The notes under the pieces were generated by a model. It made no database searches. It was not told the origin of the DNA and saw nothing but the letters and a program-made list of their open reading frames with translations. A stretch of DNA of 64,000 bases from Pseudomonas sediminis (GTDB lineage Bacteria; Pseudomonadota; Gammaproteobacteria; Pseudomonadales; Pseudomonadaceae). Position 1 is the first letter of the stretch, and every line of letters starts with the position of its first letter. Shown here in pieces: positions 35,267 to 42,449 of this stretch. Where the stretch lies: assembly GCF_039555755.1 (NCBI RefSeq), contig NZ_CP154631.1:186001-250000 (forward strand). Direction: 5' to 3'. Position numbers and translations under genes: made by a program.

Positions 35267-35298
35267 TGTCACCAACACTGTCACCAGCTTTGTCACCA
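35267..35298 (+). repeat. Three TGTCACCA repeats, right arm of the element
   Basis: TGTCACCA occurs at 35267-35274, 35279-35286 and 35291-35298 at an exact 12-base period, in the same orientation as the left set (29024-29055). The set lies about 90 bases inside the right attachment core. In the circular form both sets would flank the core, as arm sites do in lambda-like integrases (inference). Confidence 0.65.
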
Positions 35299-35356
35299 AA
35301 TTCCTTGAGGTCCTCTATGAAGCCCGCTACGCTTGGCCTGCCACCATGCCCCTCTC

Positions 35357-35399
35357 AGTTCTGGGCTAATCCACAAAACTTCGGCAAATACTGGTGGTA
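35357..35399 (+). other. attR: divergent copy of the target gene's last codons
   Basis: The 43-bp partner of attL. It encodes [13 protein letters not shown] followed by a TAG stop at 35398-35400. Because the copy differs mainly at silent sites, it probably derives from the same gene in another host and allows the element to restore the reading frame on integration. The SEC-C gene starts five bases further on. Confidence 0.75.
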
Positions 35400-35404
35400 G
35401 AGCG

Positions 35405-35908
35405 ATGAACCCAATCGATCCCAATTGCCCCTGCGGTAGCGGCAACCTGCTGAGCCAGTGCTGCGGTCGCTATCATGCGGGGGCCCACGCCCCCAGCGCG
35501 GAACTGCTGATGCGCTCGCGCTACACCGCTTATGTCCTGGGCCTGGTGGACTATCTGGTCGCCACCACTTTGCCTGCCCAGCAACAGGCGCTCGACCACG
35601 ACGCGATGGCTGCCTGGAGTGCGCAGAGCACCTGGCTGGGCCTGGAAGTCGAAGGCAGCGAGGTATTCGGCGGCAAGCCGGAACACGCCCAGGTCACCTT
35701 CGTCGCCCGCTGGCACGATGACAACGGCGAACATCGTCACCGCGAATGCTCCGCTTTCGTTCAGGTGGACGGACGCTGGTTCTTTCTCGACCCGACGGCG
35801 CCACTGAAGGCCGGACGCAATGACCCGTGCCCCTGCCAGGGTGGGCAAAAGTTCAAGAAGTGCTGCAACAATGTACTCCTTTCTGCAATTGCCAAGACCC
35901 AGAGCTGA
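35405..35908 (+). CDS. YchJ-like UPF0225 protein with two SEC-C motifs
   Basis: A 167-residue protein. The N-terminal metal-binding SEC-C motif is [20 protein letters not shown] central NTF2-like domain follows ([28 protein letters not shown]). The C-terminal SEC-C motif is [16 protein letters not shown]. This is the standard layout of YchJ/UPF0225 proteins, whose function is unsettled. It is the backbone gene that follows the DUF6231-type gene in other Pseudomonas (memory). Confidence 0.88.
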   Translation: MNPIDPNCPCGSGNLLSQCCGRYHAGAHAPSAELLMRSRYTAYVLGLVDYLVATTLPAQQQALDHDAMAAWSAQSTWLGLEVEGSEVFGGKPEHAQVTFVARWHDDNGEHRHRECSAFVQVDGRWFFLDPTAPLKAGRNDPCPCQGGQKFKKCCNNVLLSAIAKTQS

Positions 35909-36054
35909 CCAAAGCACAAGCCCAATGGTTGGTAACGTAACTAGGTAGAGAGCCTGCATAGTGGGCTTTGTCGCTTTTGGGTAGCCCTAAATGTGGCATC
36001 GCCTAGCTTTATCACGGCATACTGCCACTACAAAAATCTGCAAAGGAATGCCCT

Positions 36055-36804
36055 ATGGCTCTCATCCAGTGCTACGAATGCGATAAGACTGTTAGCAATG
36101 CTGCGACGGCCTGCCCACACTGTGGTGCTCCTGTTAAAAACGTCACTGGGCAACCCTCGCCGCCTACTCAAGAGCGTTGGAGCGAAGCACCACGAGCAAC
36201 GAAGTCTCGTAAAGTTAGCCTCGCTTTAATAGTGGGAGTTATATTCGCCCCCTTCATATTTTCGTGGCTGCTGGTTAGAAAAGGATATTCGGTAAATGCC
36301 CGAACCGCAGCATTTGTATGGCTGGCGGTCTATATGATTCTGCCTTTTCTTCCTAGCAACCAAACTTCGTATAACTCAACCTCCCCGGAAAGCTTTGCCG
36401 CGCGAGAGGCAAGGGACACCGCTAGAAAGAGAGAAGAAGAGGCCAGGCTACTTGCCGCAGCAACAAAACAACGCGAAGAAATATCAGCCCTTAAGCTTTA
36501 TCACGCAGAAGACCTTGTGCGGGCTTATGAAGAAAACACAGTAGCTGCCGATAAAGTCTTCAAAGCTAGAAAATTTAAAGTTTCCGGCACTGTATCCGAT
36601 ATAAACACGGATTTGTTTGGCGACCCCTACATCACCCTAGAAGCAAGCTCTAGGATATTCGGGAAGCCTCAATTTAAATTCAGCAAAGACCAACTAGATG
36701 AGCTGGCCACACTGCGAAGAGGAATGCAGTTAGTGCTTGTGTGCCAGGGCAAAGGTGATGTAGCAAAAACACCCATGGCCGACAAGTGCATGCTCATTAA
36801 GTAA
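36055..36804 (+). CDS. Zinc-ribbon membrane protein with OB-fold-like C-terminus
   Basis: A 249-residue protein of lower GC than the backbone. A zinc ribbon (C6-x2-C9-x10-C20-x2-C23) is followed by two hydrophobic segments (about 55-75 and 85-100). Next comes a charged coiled coil (REARDTARKREEEARLLAAA), then a C-terminal domain with VFKARKFKVSGTVSDINTDL resembling the tRNA_anti-like OB fold. It is expected to be anchored in the inner membrane. Function unknown. A terminator follows it, so it is not part of the zinc-finger operon downstream. Confidence 0.65.
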   Translation: MALIQCYECDKTVSNAATACPHCGAPVKNVTGQPSPPTQERWSEAPRATKSRKVSLALIVGVIFAPFIFSWLLVRKGYSVNARTAAFVWLAVYMILPFLPSNQTSYNSTSPESFAAREARDTARKREEEARLLAAATKQREEISALKLYHAEDLVRAYEENTVAADKVFKARKFKVSGTVSDINTDLFGDPYITLEASSRIFGKPQFKFSKDQLDELATLRRGMQLVLVCQGKGDVAKTPMADKCMLIK

Positions 36805-36825
36805 CCTTTACTTTTTCAGAAATCT

Positions 36826-36858
36826 AGCCCCGCCTAAGTGCGGGGCTTAACTTTTACA
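36826..36858 (+). terminator. Rho-independent terminator
   Basis: AGCCCCGC / GCGGGGCT is an 8-bp stem with a CTAAGT loop, followed by TAACTTTTA. It lies 22 bases after the stop of the zinc-ribbon membrane protein gene. Confidence 0.75.
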
Positions 36859-36904
36859 GCAACTGGAAAATATTTAAAAAGCTCTTGACTTTCCGAAACA
36901 AAGC

Positions 36905-36932
36905 TTGACACCATAGATATTCGTGCTATTCT
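36905..36932 (+). promoter_or_regulatory. Putative sigma-70 promoter of the zinc-finger operon
   Basis: TTGACA (36905-36910) and TATTCT (36927-36932) are separated by 16 bases. It is the best hexamer pair I see in this gap. Transcription would start near 36939, giving a leader of about 370 bases before the first gene. Confidence 0.55.
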
Positions 36933-36938
36933 AATAGT

Positions 36939-37254
36939 GAGGGATAGATTTTTCTCGCAATGAGAAAAAGCAACTTTCTTTACCACTTCCCCTCCTAGCA
37001 AAATTCCAGATTTCCAATCGACAGCCCGTCCTCTAACGGTGGTTTGGGAGAGCCCGTGACTGTTGCACACGCTGTCGAATGCAACACTAATTCCCCTGTT
37101 CGGGGTCACAGCCTCTCGCCCTGCTGGGCGCACACTGCAAGCGCCTACACCTTTCTTACGGCGAATGGGCAGTGGGGCGAAAGCTGTAGCTCCAACTTAT
37201 AAACACCTCCTCCTCCTGTGTGTTTACATCGGGCACTTCTGTGCCCTTTGTTTT
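36939..37254 (+). ncRNA. Candidate structured leader RNA or small RNA ending in a terminator
   Basis: Between the putative promoter and the first gene I see several hairpins: TGTTGCA/TGCAACA (37061-37086), CCCC/GGGG (37093-37105), GCCC/GGGC (37118-37129) and TAAACAC/GTGTTTA (37200-37226). The last has the loop CTCCTCCTCCTGT. An intrinsic terminator follows at 37231-37254. No convincing coding frame fills the gap (short frames here have no ribosome site). It may be an attenuated 5' leader or a free-standing RNA. Confidence 0.35.
37231..37254 (+). terminator. Terminator or attenuator in the leader
   Basis: GGGCAC / GTGCCC with a TTCT loop is followed by TTTGTTTT. It lies 56 bases before the ATG at 37310 and about 300 bases after the putative promoter, so the operon could only be expressed by read-through or by a refolded leader. 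Confidence 0.6.
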
Positions 37255-37309
37255 ATCTCATTCCATTGCAGCAATACATGCACCTAATTTTTTAAGGAGA
37301 CGTACCCCT

Positions 37310-37537
37310 ATGTCCGAAACAATCATTTGCCCAGTCTGTGGCAACCACTTTATCAAGCGTCGTAAGAACCATGTCAGATGCAGCGCGAATTGCAACCTGA
37401 TCGCCCACAGAGCACGCCAGAAAGCTCTACGCCCTACAGTACCAAGTAACGCAGAGCTGGCGGAAATGCTAGCCGAGCTAACACTGGCAGTACACCAACT
37501 AAAAACACAAAACCAAACCACAGGAGTAACACAATGA
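37310..37537 (+). CDS. Small zinc-finger protein 1 of the accessory operon
   Basis: A 75-residue protein with AAGGAGACG 7 bases before the ATG. A single finger C7-x2-C10-x13-C24-x3-C28 with C-S-A-N-C and basic residues between the pairs (IKRRKNH) is followed by HRARQKALRP and a C-terminal helix. The finger type recurs in three further genes of this operon. The basic loop suggests nucleic-acid binding (inference). It overlaps the next gene by four bases. Confidence 0.65.
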   Translation: MSETIICPVCGNHFIKRRKNHVRCSANCNLIAHRARQKALRPTVPSNAELAEMLAELTLAVHQLKTQNQTTGVTQ

Positions 37538-38016
37538 ACCAGACAATCAGCCATGAATTCGACCAAGCAGCACTAGACAAGCTTATCGAAAACCACCTGT
37601 CTTTTTATAAGAGCCGAGAAGCTACGCACAGCCAACGCGGTGCAGTGGAGTACGTCAGTGTAGATAACCCGACACAGATGCTACATGCCTACGCCGAAAA
37701 GATTAGCGCTGGTTACACACTACACGAAAGCTTCCCGGTAAATGCTCACATGATGAACGGGACGGGGTTTTATTCGTTTTATGTGGTGAAGCCTGCATGC
37801 GCTCAGGCCGAGGATATTGCAGCAATCACAGACGCAGTAACTGCCGAGTACAACGAACAGCGTCGTGCAGCTTATGAGGCTCATAAAGCCACTATCGTCG
37901 CTGTGTCGTTAGAGATGGCTCGACGTGCAGAAGCCAAGAAAGCCGCAGAAGCTGAAGCGAAGTTGATCGCCAAGCTTGAAAAAGAAGCCGCTCAGGCACT
38001 TGGAGATTTTGCTTGA
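37534..38016 (+). CDS. Hypothetical protein with C-terminal coiled coil (accessory operon)
   Basis: A 160-residue soluble protein starting at an ATGA overlap with the gene before. Residues 1-95 look like a mixed fold (AEKISAGYTLHESFPVNAHM, GFYSFYVVKPA). Residues 105-155 form a long Ala/Glu/Lys-rich coiled coil (EAKKAAEAEAKLIAKLEKEA). Not recognised. It may be an oligomeric partner for the small zinc-finger proteins (inference). Confidence 0.6.
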   Translation: MNQTISHEFDQAALDKLIENHLSFYKSREATHSQRGAVEYVSVDNPTQMLHAYAEKISAGYTLHESFPVNAHMMNGTGFYSFYVVKPACAQAEDIAAITDAVTAEYNEQRRAAYEAHKATIVAVSLEMARRAEAKKAAEAEAKLIAKLEKEAAQALGDFA

Positions 38017-38204
38017 TGCTCGCAAACAAGAGACTCAAATGCTTGGGTGAAAACCAATATCTGCACCGCGTGCCGATACAAAGTTGGCACGCCCCTACCC
38101 CAGAACACGACGAACGAGAATGTTTGAACTGTTCGAAGCCACATAAAACCGGCACTGAGTTTTGCAGCTATTGGTGCCGAGTAGATTACAAAGCCGCTGC
38201 ATAA
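38016..38204 (+). CDS. Small zinc-finger protein 2 of the accessory operon
   Basis: A 62-residue protein; its ATG shares the A of the preceding TGA stop. The finger is C36-x2-C39-x10-C50-x3-C54, ending FCSYWCRVDYKAAA, the same C-S-x2-C-R end as its neighbours. A further Cys at 9 and the segment HRVPIQSWHAP lie upstream. Too small to be an enzyme. Confidence 0.55.
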   Translation: MLANKRLKCLGENQYLHRVPIQSWHAPTPEHDERECLNCSKPHKTGTEFCSYWCRVDYKAAA

Positions 38205-38229
38205 GCGGCCAACCCCAGAGGATAAAGAT

Positions 38230-38394
38230 ATGAAAGTTTGCACTTGCCGCAACTGCGGCCATGTCTTCACCGCAACCAAGATTTACCCGTTCTGCTCGGG
38301 TGCTTGCCGTCGCGCTTACACATTAATCAATCCAAAACCAACAGTGAACCTAGAAGGAACTGCCAATGTCCACCGAACACAAAACAAAGTTTAA
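38230..38394 (+). CDS. Small zinc-finger protein 3 of the accessory operon
   Basis: A 54-residue protein preceded by AGAGGATAAAG. The finger is C6-x2-C9-x12-C22-x3-C26, with FCSGACRRAYTL at its end. It overlaps the start of the 418-residue protein by 29 bases in another frame, a tight arrangement suggesting coupled translation. Confidence 0.5.
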   Translation: MKVCTCRNCGHVFTATKIYPFCSGACRRAYTLINPKPTVNLEGTANVHRTQNKV

Positions 38395-39622
38395 GTACAG
38401 CCACAAGTGCCACAACCCACTATGCGGAATTGAGTACGGCACAAACTCAAAGGCAAGCAAAACCTGCTCTGATAAATGTAGACAAGCTTTCAGCCGATCC
38501 AAGAAACAATCGCAAGATACCAAACGCCTTTACAGATTTGAAACTTCCCCCTTTGCTCACTTCCTCGCTAAACAATGCATCCGTGCTACCACTGTCCAAG
38601 TCGTTCCCCAGTCATTAGAACTACTTCGAGAGCTGCATCATGTTAGTAAGCTGACCAGAAAGGCAGACGGCTACGGCAGTACGGAGCGTTACGCCCTTTG
38701 TCACTTGTACCCAGTACGCGGCAAACATGCGGTCGGTACGCTACACCCGAAGAACCTTGTAGTCTCTGATCGTGCATTAAACGCCGAACATAAGAACAGC
38801 CTCCCCGCTCAAGGTATTGGCGACTCGATTCTTAGATGCAATCTAGAGCCACGTTGGCAAGTACACCCGGATGCATCCGTGAAAAGCACTATCACTAAGC
38901 TGGTGCAGTATCTGGGACAAGATTTCTGTCAACTTGTAGCAGTGAAGTTAAGTTTACAACCTGAAACTCGCACACAGTACTTAGACAAGCTCACCTCACA
39001 CATGCGTCACCCAATAATGCTGGCCGCAATCGAAGCCGCTGGCTCATTGGAGAAAGTCAAGACTAAACACCTATCACAGATTCTTGTGGCTATCACAGGC
39101 AAGAGCACTGGCGGATTCCATGCTGATGATTGGGGCATGAATGTAGGCGAAGTTTTCCTAGCCGAGAGCCAACGCCTAAGCAAGTACTACCCACACCTTG
39201 CAGAAGCTCATGACAAGTTTCTCCCATTGCATACACAGCTAATCGAATCCGGCACCTACAACAGCGCTCACTATGTAGACTTAGCCACTCCTGATGATCT
39301 TGCCAAAGTTAATCTAGTTTCCCGCCTAACCTTCGATCTTTTCCACGGTGCAACATCGCTGGAAGCCTACTGCCATGCAGTAGGCATGGAAGTGTCACAC
39401 TCTTTGAAGAGGATACATAGGAGACGTTTACGTCGACACTCCCCACACTGTACTTCCCCCATGTCTATATCCCTGCGTCACGTCATGCGTGACAGCCTCT
39501 CTCCCTCTTTAAGGAAAAACATATGTCCACTGAAAACTTTTACGCTGCTGGCCAGCGCCAGTTTCCAACCCTGGAACAACAACAGGCGTGGTACGCCTCT
39601 TATAAAGAGACAACCCCGTTAG
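38366..39622 (+). CDS. Large zinc-finger protein with HNH-like motif, function unknown
   Basis: A 418-residue protein. The N-terminal finger is C15-x4-C20-x13-C34-S-x2-C38-R, the same type as in the small proteins upstream. Residues 112-144 (CHLYPVRGK ... GTLHPKNLVV ... LNAEHKN) recall an HNH nuclease core with H113, N130, N139 and H142, but lack its zinc cysteines. Residues 170-350 are helical and unrecognised. The last 80 or so residues are basic and low in structure, overlap the next gene by 100 bases and cross palindromes. The native end may therefore lie near residue 345. AGGAACT stands upstream of the ATG. Confidence 0.6.
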   Translation: MSTEHKTKFKYSHKCHNPLCGIEYGTNSKASKTCSDKCRQAFSRSKKQSQDTKRLYRFETSPFAHFLAKQCIRATTVQVVPQSLELLRELHHVSKLTRKADGYGSTERYALCHLYPVRGKHAVGTLHPKNLVVSDRALNAEHKNSLPAQGIGDSILRCNLEPRWQVHPDASVKSTITKLVQYLGQDFCQLVAVKLSLQPETRTQYLDKLTSHMRHPIMLAAIEAAGSLEKVKTKHLSQILVAITGKSTGGFHADDWGMNVGEVFLAESQRLSKYYPHLAEAHDKFLPLHTQLIESGTYNSAHYVDLATPDDLAKVNLVSRLTFDLFHGATSLEAYCHAVGMEVSHSLKRIHRRRLRRHSPHCTSPMSISLRHVMRDSLSPSLRKNICPLKTFTLLASASFQPWNNNRRGTPLIKRQPR

Positions 39623-39777
39623 TACGCCTAGCCGCTGACGATCCTAGCGACGACTGCGAACCAGCTCTCTACGTAGACCAGCTATTTGCGGCTTCAGGGA
39701 TTGCCCTACGTGGCGAGTACAAGCCGCACATTAGACGCGGCCCAGGAAGGCCCAGAAAACACCCCGTAAAACCATGA
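39523..39777 (+). CDS. Small protein with AT-hook-like C-terminus
   Basis: An 84-residue protein with AAGGA 7 bases before the ATG. Residues 1-65 are acidic and helical (EQQQAWYASYKETTPLVRLA). The C-terminus RRGPGRPRKHPVKP is an AT-hook-like motif, suggesting minor-groove DNA binding (inference). The stop codon ends two bases before the left end of the IS21-family element, so the natural end and any following genes may have been altered by that insertion. Confidence 0.6.
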   Translation: MSTENFYAAGQRQFPTLEQQQAWYASYKETTPLVRLAADDPSDDCEPALYVDQLFAASGIALRGEYKPHIRRGPGRPRKHPVKP

Positions 39778-39972
39778 GTGTTGGCGCTGATGGAAAATTG
39801 ACCCACCCTGCCGATTGAAATTTGACCCAGGGCGGATTGCTGATTTTGTTACCAGCAACTGTGGATAAGTCTACCAGCGCAGCTGCTTTTGAACCCACTC
39901 CCTCGCTGTCCCAGTTCAGCTGTTGAAGACCTGCCACATGCAGCCATGCAGCAGGCCGTCGTCACCATGAAA

Positions 39973-40776
39973 TCAGAACGACTCATCGTCCTCCGGTTCC
40001 TGGCCGCCCTTACGCTTTCGCTCCCGTGATTTGATCTTGGCCTGGGCCGCCAAGCTACTGTGTTGCAGGCGATAGGACTCGTTACCGGTTTCGACGATGT
40101 GGCAGTGGTGGGTCAGCCGATCCAGCAGGGCGGTGGTCATCTTGGCGTCGCCGAACACGCTCGACCATTCGGCGAAGCTCAGGTTGGTGGTGATCACCAC
40201 GCTGGTGTGTTCGTACAGCTTGGACAGCAGGTGAAACAGCAACGCACCGCCAGCCTGGCTGAACGGCAGATAACCCAGTTCGTCGAGGATGACCAGATCC
40301 ATGCGCAGCAGTGCCTGGGCGATCCGCCCGGCTTTGCCGTCGTGTTTTTCGCGCTCCAGCAGATTGACCAGATCGACCGTGGAGTAGAAGCGCACGCGCT
40401 TACCGTGCCGGGTGATGCCGGACACGGCCAGCGCGGTGGCTAGGTGGGTTTTGCCGGTGCCTGGGCCACCGATCAGCACCACGTTCTGCGCGGTGTCGGT
40501 AAAGCTCAGGTTGGCCAGCTCGCTGATCAAGCGAGCGTCGGCGCTGGAGGCGCTGAAGTCGAAGCCGGCCAGATCGCGGTGCATCGGCAGCTTGGCCATG
40601 TTCATCTGGTGGCTCACCGAGCGCATGGCGCGATCTGTGTGCTCTTGTTCCAGCAGGTGTTCGAGCAGCCACTTGGACGAGGCTGTGTTCGACTCACCCT
40701 GTGCAGTTAACTCCGCCCAGGCCGTGGCCATGCCGTGCAGGCGCAGCTCCTTGAGTTCCGCCATCAAATCACGCAT
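39973..40776 (-). CDS. istB: IstB-like ATP-binding transposition helper
   Basis: A 267-residue AAA+ ATPase that assists the IstA transposase. Walker A is [14 protein letters not shown] and Walker B is [12 protein letters not shown], with the later sensor region [13 protein letters not shown]. The start at 40776 follows the istA stop region with a short overlap. It is intact and so could still act in trans for related copies. Confidence 0.93.
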   Translation of the reverse strand: MRDLMAELKELRLHGMATAWAELTAQGESNTASSKWLLEHLLEQEHTDRAMRSVSHQMNMAKLPMHRDLAGFDFSASSADARLISELANLSFTDTAQNVVLIGGPGTGKTHLATALAVSGITRHGKRVRFYSTVDLVNLLEREKHDGKAGRIAQALLRMDLVILDELGYLPFSQAGGALLFHLLSKLYEHTSVVITTNLSFAEWSSVFGDAKMTTALLDRLTHHCHIVETGNESYRLQHSSLAAQAKIKSRERKRKGGQEPEDDESF

Positions 40777-42281
40777 GACCGACCCCCTCGGCCTGGCCAC
40801 GCAGGCGGTCGTAGCGCGCCGTGTTAGCGACGGGGGCTTCCTTGAGCGACAAGTGGGTTTCGACGCTGGGTGGTGGTTCGGATGCTGTCAGCCGTGCCAC
40901 GACATTGAGGATGTGTTCGGCGCTCAGGCTGCCGCTCTCCAGTACCAGCTCAACGGCTACCAGCACGGCATCGAGTCCGGCGACCGGTACGGCAGCCAGG
41001 ACTTGCGCCATGATCCGGTCACCGCCGGCATGACGCCCCAGACCGTGCTTAAGCTGACGCAGCGGCGCTGGCAGATCAGCAAAGGGCGCGCCGTTGCGCA
41101 GCCAGCGCACCGGGCTTGCGTTCGATCAGCGGGAGGTAGTGCTGCCAGTCATAGCTGACCTGGTCGCGATCCAGCAAGCGGACATGGCTGGCGATCAGCG
41201 CGTCGTCAGCCACCACCTCGATTCGCGTCGGATACAAACGGCTGCTGACCCACTTACCCGCGTACTCACATGGCACCGAGTAGCGGTTGCGCCCGACGCT
41301 GACCAGGCAGGTGCTGGAGACCCGCGCAGGCCGCTCGACGTAACCGTCGAATGGCGCTGGCACAGGCATCAGTTCAGCGCGCTCCAACTCCAGCACTTCG
41401 GCTACACTCAGCCCGCTGTATTGAGGGTGCGTCAGCTCGTTCCAAAGCGCGCGGCAGCGCTGGCCCAGCCAGGCATTGAGTTCCTCGAAGGAGTGAAACT
41501 GGCAGTCCTGGGCGTCTAGCCAGATGCGCCTACGGCTGTCTTGCACGTTCTTTTCAACGATGCCCTTTTCCCAACCAGCGGCGACGTTGCAGAAGTCCGG
41601 ATCGAACAGGTAATGCGCGCACATCACCGCAAAGCGTGCATTCACCGCCCGGCCTTTGCCCTTATTGACCTTGTCGACGGCGGTCTTCATGTTGTCGTAG
41701 ATGCCCCGGCGCGGCACGCCGCCCAAGGCGCCGAACGAGCGTGTATGGGCGTCAAATAACATCTCATGGCCCTGGCTCGGATACGCCACAAGCCAGAACG
41801 CACGGCTGGCACACAGCTTCAGATGTGCCACCTGCATACGCCGGTAAATGCCGCCGACCAGCAAGCCTTCCTCGCTCCAGTCAAACTGAAACGCCTCGCC
41901 AAGAGCAAAGGTCAGCGGCACAAAGGCCTGCGACGCCTTGCCCTGTCCCCCTCGCCAGGCACGGATAAACGCGGTGAGCTGGCTGTAGCCACCGTCATAA
42001 CCTTCGGCTTTGATTTGCGCCAACAGCGCCTTGGCACTGCGCCGCTGTTGCTTGGGGCGCAGCGAATCGGCTTTTAGCGCCTGCTCTAGCGTGGCGTGAA
42101 AAGGGCTGAGTTTGTTAAAGATCGCGCGGCGTTGGTACACCGGCTGCTTGGCCTCAGGTGCTCTGACCCACTTGCGAATCGTGTTGCGCGCCAACCCGGT
42201 GCGCTTGGCTATCTCATGCAGCGACAGCTTGTCGCGGAAATACATCCGCCGAATTTTGCCCATCATTTCCATACTGATCAC
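40769..42281 (-). pseudogene. istA: IstA transposase, interrupted by a 4-base frameshift
   Basis: The N-terminal helix-turn-helix (LSLHEIAKRTGLARNTIRKW) and the DDE core (FQFDWSE, RRGIYDNMKTAV, GWEKGIVEKNV) read in one frame from the GTG at 42281. At 41099-41106 the sequence CAGCCAGC (GCTGGCTG on the coding strand) shifts the frame, and translation would stop at 41076. The remaining 110 residues (RNGAPFADLPAPLRQLKHGL onward) continue in another frame to 40769. Removing one GCTG unit restores the usual PGALRNGAPF junction. The transposase lacks its C-terminus. Confidence 0.88.
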
Positions 42282-42449
42282 CCTGTGTTCTCCTGCTCAA
42301 AAATTGAGCAGAAGCAGTTGAACACCTGGGTCAGTTTTCAGTCGGCAGAACAGCCTCTACTGGGTCAGTTTTCGGTCAGCGGCAACAGTTAATCCTGCTT
42401 TCTGCTTCAGTTGAAACGCCCCGCGAGGACACTCAACAAGGAGAAAGCC

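Larger units (their letters stand above)
28946..35399 (+). mobile_element. Integrative element (6.4 kb) in the 3' end of the DUF6231-type gene
   Basis: The element is bounded by att repeats (28914-28956 and 35357-35399) and has an integrase just inside the left end. Three TGTCACCA repeats lie near each end. Cargo in order: integrase, lipoprotein, BRO-N protein, AT-hook protein, a 109-residue protein, an AT-rich lipoprotein (minus strand), an orphan frame, HNH endonuclease (minus strand), Rha-family protein and a 26-residue membrane peptide. No capsid, tail, terminase or replication gene is recognised. A phage satellite or a decayed prophage is the likeliest reading. Confidence 0.8.
39779..42387 (-). 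mobile_element. IS21-family insertion sequence (istA frameshifted)
   Basis: An element of about 2.6 kb with istA and istB on the minus strand. The left end TGTTGGCGCTGATGGAAAAT and the right end (reverse complement TGTTGCCGCTGACCGAAAAC) form terminal inverted repeats. Inside each end lies a second copy of a GAAAnTGACCCA-type sequence (39792-39833, 42325-42384), the multiple transposase sites usual for IS21. I see no matching target duplication: left flank CATGAG, right flank GTTAAT. Confidence 0.9.

Noticed and set aside
36939..37254. A retron-type or diversity-generating element RNA
   Set aside because: No reverse transcriptase or template/variable repeat pair is found nearby, so only a generic structured leader or small RNA is proposed.
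37063..37287. Open frames on both strands within the 36.8-37.3 kb leader region
   Set aside because: They lack ribosome sites, cross several hairpins and an intrinsic terminator, and the translations show no domain. A structured leader explains the sequence better.
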